Below, piece after piece: positions 27,739-36,514 of a stretch of 64,000 bases of DNA. Below the pieces are notes generated by a model. That model was given only the letters and a program-made list of their open reading frames with translations, was not told the origin of the DNA and made no database searches. Made by a program: the position numbers and the translations under genes. Location of the stretch: the NCBI GenBank assembly GCA_017305455.1, contig JAFKKO010000121.1, forward strand, positions 1 through 64,000, written 5' to 3'. The stretch's first letter is position 1. Each line of letters starts with the position of its first letter. This stretch comes from Hyphomicrobiales bacterium (lineage in GTDB: Bacteria; Pseudomonadota; Alphaproteobacteria; Rhizobiales; Xanthobacteraceae).

Positions 27739-29087
27739 TGCCCTCCTCCGACATCCTCCCGGCCGATCAAAGCATTGGTGATGTCAGCGAGCAGTTGACA
27801 CGAATTCCGCTGCATTTTCCCGCCAGGCGCCGCTGGCTCATCGCCATGATCGTCGCCTCACTGCTGCTGGCGCTGTTCGTGGCGTCCGTCGTTGCGCTGT
27901 TTACACGCGGCGTCGGCATCTGGGGCATCAATATTCCGGTGACATGGGCTTTTGCGATCCACAATTATGTCTGGTGGCTCGGCATTGGCCACGCCGGAAC
28001 GCTGATCTCGGCGCTGCTGCTCTTGACGGGAAGCGAGTGGCGCAACTCGCTCAACCGCTTTGCGGAAACGATGACATTGTTCGCTGTCGTATGCGCCGGC
28101 ATCTATCCGGTGCTTCATCTGGGTCGGCCCTGGTATCTGTATTGGATGTTTCCCTATCCGGCCACGATAGATGTCTGGCCGCAGTTTCGCAGCCCGCTGG
28201 AATGGGACATCTGGGCCGTTCTCACCTATCTCTCAGTGTCGGTCCTGTTCTGGTACACCGGCCTCATTCCGGATCTGGCAGATGCCCGCGACCGGGCGAC
28301 CAAGCGCGGCAGGCAGATTTTCTTCGGCATTACCTCCCTGGGATGGCGGGGCTCGGCCGTTCACTGGATGCGGTGGTCGCAAGCCTATCGGATCATGGCG
28401 GCGATCGCCGTACCGCTGGTCGTGTCGGTCCACAGCGAAATTTCGCTGCTGTTCGCGGCAAGCCAGATCCCCGGCTGGCACTCGACGCTGTTTCCGCCCT
28501 ACTTTGTACTCGGCGCGGCGTTCTCGGGGTTCGCAGTGGTTTCCATCATCGCCATCGCATTGCGCGCGATGTTCGATCTGAAGAACCTCGTCACCGAACG
28601 CCATCTTGACCTTCTCGGAAAGGTGCTTCTCGCCACCGGGCTAATGACGGCTTACGGCTATGTCTTCGAAATCTTCGACGTCTTCTATTCCGGCAAGGAT
28701 CACGATCTGCAGACGCTGATCGATCGCATGACCGGCGCCTATTCCTGGACCTATTGGGGCGCGATCTTCTTCAATTTCGTCGTGCTGCAGGCGCTATGGT
28801 GGCGCGCCGCGCGCCGCACGACATGGTCTCTCATGCTGATTTCAATTTCGGTGGTGATCGGGATGTGGCTTGAGCGCTACATGATCCTGGTCACCAGCCT
28901 GTATCGGGATTTTCTGGTCTCCTCATGGAGCAAATTCACGCCGACGTTCTGGGACTGGTCAACCTATTTCGGCACGCTGGGGCTTTTTCTGGTGCCATTC
29001 CTTTTGGCGATCCGCTTCATTCCCTCGATATCGATCTTCGAGACTGAAAAGACCTTGGCAGAAGAGAAAGAGGCGCATCATGGCTGA
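27738..29087 (+). CDS. actC: Alternative complex III subunit ActC, NrfD-like quinol-binding membrane subunit
   Basis: Integral membrane protein of 449 residues with about ten helices, the PsrC/NrfD fold. The first helices contain NYVWWLGIGHAGTLISALLLL and HLGRPWYLYWMFPYP, matching the quinol-binding region of ActC. It oxidises menaquinol or ubiquinol and may conduct protons. The ATG shares one base with the actB stop, and actD begins 8 nt before its own end. Confidence 0.92.
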   Translation: MPSSDILPADQSIGDVSEQLTRIPLHFPARRRWLIAMIVASLLLALFVASVVALFTRGVGIWGINIPVTWAFAIHNYVWWLGIGHAGTLISALLLLTGSEWRNSLNRFAETMTLFAVVCAGIYPVLHLGRPWYLYWMFPYPATIDVWPQFRSPLEWDIWAVLTYLSVSVLFWYTGLIPDLADARDRATKRGRQIFFGITSLGWRGSAVHWMRWSQAYRIMAAIAVPLVVSVHSEISLLFAASQIPGWHSTLFPPYFVLGAAFSGFAVVSIIAIALRAMFDLKNLVTERHLDLLGKVLLATGLMTAYGYVFEIFDVFYSGKDHDLQTLIDRMTGAYSWTYWGAIFFNFVVLQALWWRAARRTTWSLMLISISVVIGMWLERYMILVTSLYRDFLVSSWSKFTPTFWDWSTYFGTLGLFLVPFLLAIRFIPSISIFETEKTLAEEKEAHHG

Positions 29088-29610
29088 CGCGCCTTACGGA
29101 CTACTGGCGGAATTCAGGAACGAGACCGAACTCGTTCTCGCGGCGCAGGCCGCGCGTCATGAAGGTTATACGCGGCTCGATGCCTTCACGCCGTTTCCAG
29201 TCGAGCAACTGGCTGCGCCGTTGCACTTTCGCGATACGCGGCTCCCCCGGCTCGGCGTGATCGGCGGCCTGTTCGGATTCAGTTTGGCTCTCGCTATTCA
29301 GGCCTATGTGAGCTGGACCTATCCGCTCAATGTCGGCGGCCGGCCGATCTATCCGCTCTCGGCGTATGCCGTTGTGATGTTCGAATTGACCGTGCTGTTT
29401 TCCGTTCTGTTTCTTTTTGTCGGCTTGCTCTGTCTCATCAAGCTGCCGCGACTGAACTATCCGGTTTTCAACGCCAGCCGTTTCCGTCTTGCCAGCAAGG
29501 ACCGCTTCTTTCTCTGCATCAAGGCCGATGATGGACAATTCGACTCGGACAAGACGGCCGCGTTCCTGACAAACGCCGGCGCCGTCACAGTCGAACTGGT
29601 GCCGTCATGA
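29080..29610 (+). CDS. actD: Alternative complex III subunit ActD (DUF3341)
   Basis: Membrane protein of 176 residues with two central transmembrane helices (about residues 60-83 and 97-121). The cytoplasmic N-terminal domain starts LLAEFRNETELVLAAQAARH and contains YTRLDAFTPFPV, the family signature. It is a structural subunit thought to close a proton path beside ActC. It overlaps actC by 8 nt and actE by 4 nt. Confidence 0.9.
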   Translation: MADAPYGLLAEFRNETELVLAAQAARHEGYTRLDAFTPFPVEQLAAPLHFRDTRLPRLGVIGGLFGFSLALAIQAYVSWTYPLNVGGRPIYPLSAYAVVMFELTVLFSVLFLFVGLLCLIKLPRLNYPVFNASRFRLASKDRFFLCIKADDGQFDSDKTAAFLTNAGAVTVELVPS

Positions 29611-30137
29611 GACGCATTGCTGCCATCACCGCGTTGGCGCTGATGCTCGCCGGATGCGACCAGAACATGGACGTCCAGCCGAAGTACAACAGCTATTCCT
29701 ATGCGCCTCTATTTCGAGGCAGCAGCCTGCGTTCCCCTCCGGCCGGAACAGTCGCCCGGGGCGATATCGAACGGGAGCGCGAAACCCAGACCAAGCCCGC
29801 CATGACACGCGAACTGCTCGCGCGCGGCCAAAATCGGTTCGAGATTTTCTGCACGCCCTGTCACGGGCAGACCGGCGAAGGCAACGGCATGGTGGTGCAA
29901 CGAGGCATGCCGCACCCGACGAGCTATTTCGATCCTCGCCTGCGCGCCGCCGACGACCAGCACTTCTTCGATGTCATCACGAATGGCTATGGCGCGATGT
30001 ATTCCTATGCTTCGCGCGTCGCGCCGCGCGACCGCTGGGCCATCGTCGCCTATATTCGCGCACTGCAACTCAGCCGCCACGCGGCACTGAGCGATATCCC
30101 AAGCAAGGAACGGCAGAAGCTCGAGGTCTCGCAATGA
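29607..30137 (+). CDS. actE: Alternative complex III subunit ActE, mono-haem cytochrome c lipoprotein
   Basis: Periplasmic lipoprotein cytochrome of 176 residues. The lipobox LMLAGC gives Cys17 for lipidation. The haem site is C82-H86 (FCTPCHGQTGEGNG), with M92-M99 region or later Met as possible axial ligand. It is the likely exit point of ACIII toward caa3. It overlaps actD and actF by 4 nt each. Confidence 0.9.
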   Translation: MRRIAAITALALMLAGCDQNMDVQPKYNSYSYAPLFRGSSLRSPPAGTVARGDIERERETQTKPAMTRELLARGQNRFEIFCTPCHGQTGEGNGMVVQRGMPHPTSYFDPRLRAADDQHFFDVITNGYGAMYSYASRVAPRDRWAIVAYIRALQLSRHAALSDIPSKERQKLEVSQ

Positions 30138-31249
30138 CAAGATATCGGGCGATCGCTGTATTATGTCTGGCGGCCGGAATCATCGTCGTGGCCGGCATTT
30201 TCTTCGATGCGCGCACAACCCTCGCCGCTTATCTGATCGCATGGGTGGCGACAGCATCGATCCCGATCGGCGCGCTGGCATTGCTGCAGATGACCTATCT
30301 CGTCCACCGCGCGTGGACGAACGACCTTCATCGAATCCTGATAGCCGCCACCGAGACCCTTCCGCTTTGCGGTCTGCTTGCCCTTCCGATCCTGCTTGGA
30401 CAGCCCGAACTGTATCCGGCGGCAGAAGGCTCGGTTGATCTGCCAGCATTCAAGGCTGCCTACCTCTCGCCGTGGTTTTTCGCTACGCGCACTATCGTTT
30501 TTTTTGCGATCTGGTACGCGCTTGCGTTCTGGGCCAAGGCGGCGTGGAAAAATCCGGATCGCATGGCCCGTGCGGCCTCTGTCGGGCTGATCGTCTATGC
30601 GCTGACAGCTTCACTGGCAGGCATCGACTGGCTCCAATCGCTCAATCCCGAATTTCATTCCTCGATCTACGGGCTTCTGTTCATCAGCTTCACGTGGATG
30701 TCGGGACTGGCATTCGCACTTGGAGTCGGCCTGTCATCACACACATGGATTCCTTCGGCGCGAGGTTACGGCGGACTGTTTCTTAGCATGATCCTGTTAT
30801 GGGCCTACCTTCATGCCATGCAATACATCGTGATCTGGTCAGGCAATATTCCCGACGAGGTGACGTGGTATCTCGCGCGCAGCACGGATGGCTGGCAATA
30901 CGTCGTCATGCTGCTCGCATCGGCGCAGTTCGTCGGACCTTTCCTGCTGCTGCTCTCGGAACGCGCCCGCCGCGACCGAAAAGTCCTGCTGGGTCTTTGC
31001 ATCGCGACTTTAGTCCTGCGCGTGGTGGAAGCACTGGTGCTGGCGGCGCCCGGGATTCATGGGCTGAATGGCTCTCTGCTGCCTGCGGTGCTGATTGCAG
31101 TCACAATCCTGATAGCGACCGCGTGGGGGACATTTTTCGTCAGGCAATTCATGCCGACGAATGTCACGGCCAACGGGCCGAACGTTCCTTCCGAAGCATC
31201 AGGCCAAGCAAAATTGCGAGAGACAGAACTGTCATGCCGCCGCCAATAG
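30134..31249 (+). CDS. actF: Alternative complex III subunit ActF
   Basis: Integral membrane protein of 371 residues with about ten helices, a second PsrC-like subunit that pairs with ActC in ACIII. Visible landmarks are the helix with YLIAWVATASIPIGALALL, then AYLSPWFFATRTIVFFAIWY and the DWLQSLNPEFHSSIYGLLF loop conserved in ActF. The start overlaps the actE stop. The last 28 codons overlap the 3' end of the convergent sco gene by 86 bp; the tail there is polar and probably not conserved. Confidence 0.9.
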   Translation: MTRYRAIAVLCLAAGIIVVAGIFFDARTTLAAYLIAWVATASIPIGALALLQMTYLVHRAWTNDLHRILIAATETLPLCGLLALPILLGQPELYPAAEGSVDLPAFKAAYLSPWFFATRTIVFFAIWYALAFWAKAAWKNPDRMARAASVGLIVYALTASLAGIDWLQSLNPEFHSSIYGLLFISFTWMSGLAFALGVGLSSHTWIPSARGYGGLFLSMILLWAYLHAMQYIVIWSGNIPDEVTWYLARSTDGWQYVVMLLASAQFVGPFLLLLSERARRDRKVLLGLCIATLVLRVVEALVLAAPGIHGLNGSLLPAVLIAVTILIATAWGTFFVRQFMPTNVTANGPNVPSEASGQAKLRETELSCRRQ

Positions 31250-31970
31250 TAAGCGCACGGCTGACCGCAAAATTGTAGGCGCCGCGTGCAGGATCGAAGC
31301 CGTAGCACAGCAGCCTGACGTGATCGGACAGCGAACCGACCTGTCCCTTCCCGGCTTCGACAAGGGCCAATCTTATGTCTTGTGGGTCGAGTCCGAAGCC
31401 TGACAGCACCCGGCTGATACGGCCGTCTGCCGCGACAACAAATACTGCGGCGGGGTGCGCGAACTGATCGTTCGTCGTATCGTAAATGGCGTGAAAGCCG
31501 AGATTGTCAGAAAGCTGCGCCACGGCGTTCTCATCTCCCCGCAGCATCGTGGTGTACGCAGCAACCTGCCCTTCGTTCCCGATCTGCGCGGCCTTCAACG
31601 CCGCGGCATCCTGCGCGCTGTCCTTCGGGTCAATTCCGACGACGAACAGATGGAAGTCGCCCCCCGCCACCAATCCGGAATCGCTTAATGCATCCGCTGT
31701 CTGGCGCAAGACCGGACTGCAGAGCGACTGGCAGGTAAAATCGGCCAGTATCCAGATGCTCGGAACGCCGCCCAACCATCTCCCGATCGGCTGTTCAGGA
31801 TTTTTTCCCTCGCGCAACATGGTTGTGAGCGGGAGTTTTGCGTTCGAAGGCGGCGTCACTGCGACACGCGACAAGTCACGCGCCGGAACGCCTGCGGCAG
31901 CCGGCATGAGTCGTGTCAGCACGAATACGATCGCGAGTGCGGACAGTATCCCAAATCGTTTTATCGTCAT
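31164..31970 (-). CDS. Sco1/SenC-family copper chaperone, C-terminally anchored
   Basis: Thioredoxin-fold protein of 268 residues that delivers copper to the CuA site of subunit II. The copper ligands are C80 and C84 (FTCQSLCSP) and a His in the FAHPAAVFVV stretch. An N-terminal signal sequence and a C-terminal hydrophobic helix (GGGMTVLSLAILLGLML) suggest a periplasmic protein with a tail anchor. ATG 31970 (MTIKRFG) fits the signal peptide better than one 12 codons upstream. It is convergent with actF, overlapping it by 86 bp, and clearly serves the neighbouring caa3 oxidase. Confidence 0.85.
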   Translation of the reverse strand: MTIKRFGILSALAIVFVLTRLMPAAAGVPARDLSRVAVTPPSNAKLPLTTMLREGKNPEQPIGRWLGGVPSIWILADFTCQSLCSPVLRQTADALSDSGLVAGGDFHLFVVGIDPKDSAQDAAALKAAQIGNEGQVAAYTTMLRGDENAVAQLSDNLGFHAIYDTTNDQFAHPAAVFVVAADGRISRVLSGFGLDPQDIRLALVEAGKGQVGSLSDHVRLLCYGFDPARGAYNFAVSRALTIGGGMTVLSLAILLGLMLRKERSARWP

Positions 31971-32162
31971 CAGGTGACGCCGGTTGTGGCTGATGAGGAA
32001 ACACACTCATGAGCGGCGCGATGTCGATATTAAATGCCGCAGTTTTTCGATAGTTCCCTGAAAGTACCCTGCACCATTTAAGTCATTTGAAGAGGAAATG
32101 CTGCTTCGCCCTGGCAAGCGCGTCACCCGCGCCACGGGATCACCAGGAAATTCTCACCGCCA

Positions 32163-34577
32163 CTATCCAAAGAAGCGCTCAACAGACCTCTCATTTCCTT
32201 GCTGAGCGGCACAAAACGCAGTTGCCCGCCGCTCGCTGGAAGCGTCTGTGTAAAGAGTAGTTCTCAGACGAGGAATACGCCCCACCGCCGATATCAGATT
32301 CTCCATCGCTTGCGGTGTCATTTCATGACCGTGGCTCGCGCCGGCCGAACGTGAAATTGTCTCGTCCATCAGCGTACCGCCAAGATCGTTCACCCCTGCC
32401 CTCAGACAGGCACGTATCCCCGCTTCACCAAGCTTCACCCATGACGCTTGCACATTGCCAATCCGCTCATGCAGCGAAAGCCGTGCCACCGCATGCATCA
32501 GGACGGTTTCGCGGAACGTCGGCCCCTTCCGGGATCGCCCTTTGAGATAGATCGGAGCTTCCATGTGGACGAAAGGCAATGGCACGAACTCCGTAAAACC
32601 TCCCGTCTCGCTCTGCAATTCGCGGATACGCAAGATATGACGCGCCCAATGATCGTAGCGATCGATATGGCCGAACATGATGGTCGCCGTGCTGCGCAAG
32701 CCCGCGCAATGCGCCGCTCTCATCACATCAAGCCACTGGGCAGCGTTGATCTTGTCCGGGCAGAGCACCGCACGGACCTCATCGTCAAGAATCTCCGCGG
32801 CGGTGCCCGGCAGCGTCCCCAGCCCAACTCGCTTTAGCTCGGCAAGAAAGTCTGAAATTGGAACATCAAGGGTCTTTGCTCCCTGAAAGACCTCAAGCGG
32901 AGAAAAGGCATGGACGTGTATATCGGGCGCCGCCTTCTTGACCGCGCGGCAAATCGAAAGATACGTCGCACCGGTATATGAAGGGTGGATTCCGCCCTGC
33001 ATGCACACTTCCGTGGCACCACGCTCCCATGCCTCACGCGCGCGCCCGGCGATTTCGTCAAGGCCGAGGTCATACGGCCGCCCACGCAAATTCTCCGACA
33101 GCTTTCCCTTGGAGAAAGCGCAGAACTGACATTTGAAATAGCAGATGTTGGTGTAGTTGATGTTACGTGTCACCACATAACTGACCGTGTCGCCATTGAC
33201 GGAGCGACGCAGTTCGTCCGCCGCACGACATACAGCGGTGAAATCGGCATCCTCTGCTGCAAACAGCGCCGCGACTTCAGCTTCATCAAGCCCTCGGCCG
33301 GCCTGTGCGCGCGCGATCGTACTTGAGTAGGAGCTGAGCTTTGCTGGCGCAGCCACGCCGTTGCCCAGCAGTTCCAAGTCTCGCGAAGGTGGATTTAGCG
33401 CCGCGCCTGGATACCAGTTATCGCGGCGCGGCCAGCCGTTCCCATCCACATGCGTGAGCACGGCAGCGTGCAGCGAAGGATCGACCCATTGATGCAGTTT
33501 CCGCACATAGGCCGGATAGATGGCGAGCCGCTCGACAAGCTCCTTACCGCTCTGTCGTGTCGTAGCCTCGAGCCGCGCTAAATGGGGCCAGGGAGCTTCC
33601 GGATTAACATGATCCGGTGTAACCGGTGACACGCCGCCCCAATCATTGATGCCTGCCGCAACAATGCGATCGAGAAGGCTCGGACTGAGATTTGGCGGGG
33701 CCTGGATGGTCATGTCGGGCCGGAACAAAAGTCTCGCGATCGCAATCGACCAGAGGTGTTCCTCAAGCGGCGGCGCCTCGACATTGGCCATCCGCGTGTT
33801 TGGCTTCGGGCGGAAATTCTGAACGATGATTTCCTGGATGTGGCCGTACCGCGCATCAAGCGCGCGCAACGCGAGCAATGACTCGACCCGCTCCTGCCTC
33901 GTCTCGCCGATTCCGATCAAAATACCGCTGGTGAAAGGCACCGCCTGCTCGCCGGCCAGCGCGATGGTCCGCAGCCGTGCCTGCGGATCCTTATCCGGCG
34001 ATCCGAAATGCGGGCCGCCCTGCTGGCACAGTCGCCGCGAGATACTTTCCAACATGATGCCTTGGGAGATCGAGACTTTGCGGAGCGTTGCAATGTCTTC
34101 GGCATCCATCAAGCCAGGATTGAGATGCGGCAGCAACCCGGTTTCCTTGAACACCAGTCGCGCCATAGCCTCGAGATAAGCGAGCGTCGTCGGATAACCC
34201 AGCAATTCCAGCTCTTCCCGCGCGACCCGATAGCGCATCTCCGGCTTGTCGCCGAGCGTGAAGAGCGCCTCGTTGCAGCCCGCCGCCTGCCCTTCGCGCG
34301 CAATGGCCAACACTTCATCCGACGTGAGAAACGCTCGCTCGCCTTTGCGGGGGGCGTGGGCGAATGTGCAATAGTGGCACACGTCGCGGCAAAGGTGCGT
34401 CAACGGGATGAATACTTTCCGGGAGTACGACACCTTGCTGCCGTGAGCAGCATCACGCCGCGACGCTGCGAGCCCCATCAACTCGTCTACCGGCATATCG
34501 CCGATCAGATTCATGACATCGGCGCCGGTGAGATCCGTCCGACGCAGTTGCTCCGTCAACATCCGCTCCGTTCCCAT
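32163..34577 (-). CDS. fbiC: FO synthase, fused CofG-CofH (FbiC)
   Basis: Bifunctional radical SAM enzyme of 804 residues that makes the deazaflavin FO from a ribityl-aminouracil and tyrosine, the first committed step of coenzyme F420 synthesis. The CofG half carries C63, C67, C70 (LCRDVCHYC) and the CofH half C479, C483, C486 (ICYFKCQFCAFSKG). MQGGIHPSYTG, typical of CofH, follows. The fused form is known from Actinobacteria and a few Proteobacteria. The start is uncertain: ATG 34577 follows the cofC stop, with 34562 and 34646 as alternatives. It is the last gene of the minus-strand F420 run. Confidence 0.92.
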   Translation of the reverse strand: MGTERMLTEQLRRTDLTGADVMNLIGDMPVDELMGLAASRRDAAHGSKVSYSRKVFIPLTHLCRDVCHYCTFAHAPRKGERAFLTSDEVLAIAREGQAAGCNEALFTLGDKPEMRYRVAREELELLGYPTTLAYLEAMARLVFKETGLLPHLNPGLMDAEDIATLRKVSISQGIMLESISRRLCQQGGPHFGSPDKDPQARLRTIALAGEQAVPFTSGILIGIGETRQERVESLLALRALDARYGHIQEIIVQNFRPKPNTRMANVEAPPLEEHLWSIAIARLLFRPDMTIQAPPNLSPSLLDRIVAAGINDWGGVSPVTPDHVNPEAPWPHLARLEATTRQSGKELVERLAIYPAYVRKLHQWVDPSLHAAVLTHVDGNGWPRRDNWYPGAALNPPSRDLELLGNGVAAPAKLSSYSSTIARAQAGRGLDEAEVAALFAAEDADFTAVCRAADELRRSVNGDTVSYVVTRNINYTNICYFKCQFCAFSKGKLSENLRGRPYDLGLDEIAGRAREAWERGATEVCMQGGIHPSYTGATYLSICRAVKKAAPDIHVHAFSPLEVFQGAKTLDVPISDFLAELKRVGLGTLPGTAAEILDDEVRAVLCPDKINAAQWLDVMRAAHCAGLRSTATIMFGHIDRYDHWARHILRIRELQSETGGFTEFVPLPFVHMEAPIYLKGRSRKGPTFRETVLMHAVARLSLHERIGNVQASWVKLGEAGIRACLRAGVNDLGGTLMDETISRSAGASHGHEMTPQAMENLISAVGRIPRLRTTLYTDASSERRATAFCAAQQGNERSVERFFG

Positions 34578-34585
34578 CTTTGTCT

Positions 34586-35302
34586 CTATATCGCCAGCGA
34601 GCCGGCACAGATCGCCTGGCGCGGAGCCGATATTTCGAAACCGCATCCTCCCCGCTCCTCCAGTTTAAGCGAGCGCAGATAGGCGTCAGTTTGCGTCGAT
34701 GTTGCCTGATCGAGAAATTGCATCAAATGGTGTGGCTCATCGAGATCGAGGCCGAGGCGCCGATTGAGCAATATGACCGGGCGGACTCCGGCAGCATTGG
34801 CCGCCGCCACATGGCGGGCCAAACTGTCAGGCCCGAAGCACGGCGGAATCCGCCCCGCCATGTCACAGGCGAGGGCGTTGGTGCCGCCGTCGTCAGGGGC
34901 CGCGGCCAAGGCGACGCGCGAGCGCTCCGCCGTGGAAATGAGCGCGGCGATATCGGTAGAGATGACGCCTGGAATATCGCTCGCTAGAGCCAGTATGGGT
35001 CCGCCGCGTCGAGCCGCAATTCTGGCAAAGCCGGCCTTTACCGCCGCGTTTGTGCCTGGAGCGCCCTCATCGTCGATGACACCAACACCGGCACGACGTG
35101 CATAATCTGCAACTTGGTCGGCACTCGTCACGACAGCGACCGACTGTCGTCCCACCGCAACGATAGCTGCCGCCAGAACGTCGGCCAGCATGAACCGCGC
35201 AAGCGTGGCGCGCTCGCGAACACTCAACAAAGGAGCAAGGCGACGCTTGGCGCCCTCGAAGGATTTCACCGGTACGATTACACGGACATCCTGGCAGCTC
35301 AT
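34586..35302 (-). CDS. cofC: 2-phospho-L-lactate/phosphoenolpyruvate guanylyltransferase (CofC/FbiD)
   Basis: Nucleotidyltransferase of 238 residues that activates the three-carbon acid of the F420 tail with GTP. The N-terminal [20 protein letters not shown] is the glycosyl/nucleotidyl-transferase GTP site. [10 protein letters not shown] carries the metal-binding Asp and DDGGTNAL is diagnostic of CofC. It starts 5 nt after the cofD stop and ends just before fbiC, so all three are one transcript. Whether it uses phospholactate or phosphoenolpyruvate cannot be told from sequence. Confidence 0.88.
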   Translation of the reverse strand: MSCQDVRVIVPVKSFEGAKRRLAPLLSVRERATLARFMLADVLAAAIVAVGRQSVAVVTSADQVADYARRAGVGVIDDEGAPGTNAAVKAGFARIAARRGGPILALASDIPGVISTDIAALISTAERSRVALAAAPDDGGTNALACDMAGRIPPCFGPDSLARHVAAANAAGVRPVILLNRRLGLDLDEPHHLMQFLDQATSTQTDAYLRSLKLEERGGCGFEISAPRQAICAGSLAI

Positions 35303-35307
35303 GCTGT

Positions 35308-36291
35308 TTACCTCCCCTCATCCGCTTTTCTTGCAAGCCTGTCGCCGAAGGCGAGGACATCCTGCGCCAACCTCGTCTTCGATTCGTCGTCAGTCATCAG
35401 GGTAGGAACTGCCTGCACCGAAATATCGAGCCCGATGCCGTCGGGAAGATCACCTGCGTCGACGATCAATCCATCGATCAAACCCTGGTAGTGCGCGGCA
35501 ATGGTGGCGGTTGTCGCCTGGATACCGAGCTCGTCCATGATCTTGCGTGTGGGCCCCTTCACCGCTTGCCCTGCAATCAGCGGGGACACCGCCACGACCG
35601 GTGCACCGGCAGCCCGCAACGCTTCGCGCAAGCCGGGCACCGCCAACAGCGGATCAATGCTCAAAAAAGGATTCGAGGGACAAATGACGATCATTCGCAG
35701 CCCCTCCGGCTGCAAAACGTCTTCCACGCCTTTTGCAAGCCTCGCTTTTTCGGCGCAATCGAATCGGATTGCCCGCACGGCTGGCTCGCAGCGCCGTGCC
35801 ACAAAATAGCGTTGAAACGCGAGTTCTTCTTCGGGGGTAATCACGATGGTGCGGATCGGGTCATCCGTCACCGGCCACAGATGGGCCGCGATCCCGAAAT
35901 GTTTCGCGACGTCGGCTGCAATCTGCGTCAGACTTTCACCGTTTGCCAGTCGGCGCGTCCGCTCGACATGAAGGGCCAGATCGCGATCGCCGAGGGCGAA
36001 CCACGTCTCGCCGCCAATCTGGCCGAGCGCCTCCATGAAATTCCAGCTTTCGCCGGCCCTTCCCCACCCTCGCTGTCGATCATTAAGCTCGCCAAGTGTG
36101 TAAAGAAGCGTATCGAGATCAGGCGAGACATGCAGTCCCAGGTGCTCGAAATCGTCGGCCATGTTGATGACGACATGAAGTTTCGAGCCGAGCACCTTTT
36201 GCAATCCGAAGGCGAGCTTTGCGCCTCCCACTCCGCCGCACAGCGCCACCACGCGCCTCTCGGCGCCGCAGATCTGATTTGCTTCGTTCAT
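35308..36291 (-). CDS. cofD: 2-phospho-L-lactate transferase (CofD/FbiA)
   Basis: Enzyme of 327 residues that joins the activated acid to FO, giving (dehydro-)F420-0. The N-terminal [16 protein letters not shown] is the CofD signature, followed by [22 protein letters not shown] and later [14 protein letters not shown] and [17 protein letters not shown], both highly characteristic. The ATG at 36291 is supported by a 4-nt overlap (ATGA) with the stop of a cofE remnant upstream. A start 22 codons earlier would lie inside that remnant and is rejected. Confidence 0.92.
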   Translation of the reverse strand: MNEANQICGAERRVVALCGGVGGAKLAFGLQKVLGSKLHVVINMADDFEHLGLHVSPDLDTLLYTLGELNDRQRGWGRAGESWNFMEALGQIGGETWFALGDRDLALHVERTRRLANGESLTQIAADVAKHFGIAAHLWPVTDDPIRTIVITPEEELAFQRYFVARRCEPAVRAIRFDCAEKARLAKGVEDVLQPEGLRMIVICPSNPFLSIDPLLAVPGLREALRAAGAPVVAVSPLIAGQAVKGPTRKIMDELGIQATTATIAAHYQGLIDGLIVDAGDLPDGIGLDISVQAVPTLMTDDESKTRLAQDVLAFGDRLARKADEGR

Positions 36292-36514
36292 CGGAACATG
36301 TCCCGCGCTTTGAGCCGCGGCAGCGCCGAACCCGGAGAGTGCGCCGCCGTGCTGCAAAAACCTCGCACATGAACGATCGGCTGGCCCTCGGATGCCTGCC
36401 CCATCACCAGAGACGCGGCAGCGGCAAGTTCGTCAGCTGCCGCAATTTCACTGATGCGCATCGCGCGGCCAAAGAGATCAGGCGCACCGCCGTTATCTCC
36501 GATTATGCGGCTAC
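36288..36514 (-). pseudogene. cofE: 5'-truncated remnant of cofE (F420-0:gamma-glutamyl ligase)
   Basis: About 75 codons are open between the tcuB stop and the cofD start and translate in the cofD direction. They contain DLFGRAMRISEIAAADELAA then SLVMGQASEGQPIVHVRG, which is how CofE C-termini look. The frame ends naturally (RDMFR, stop) with an ATGA overlap onto cofD. The N-terminal two thirds of a normal CofE of about 250 residues are missing, and the tcuB 3' end takes their place. No start codon with a ribosome site is evident. A full cofE elsewhere in the genome cannot be excluded. Confidence 0.75.

Noticed and set aside
34586-35302. Molybdenum cofactor guanylyltransferase (MobA)
   Set aside because: The DDGGTNAL motif and the cofD/fbiC neighbours fit CofC instead.
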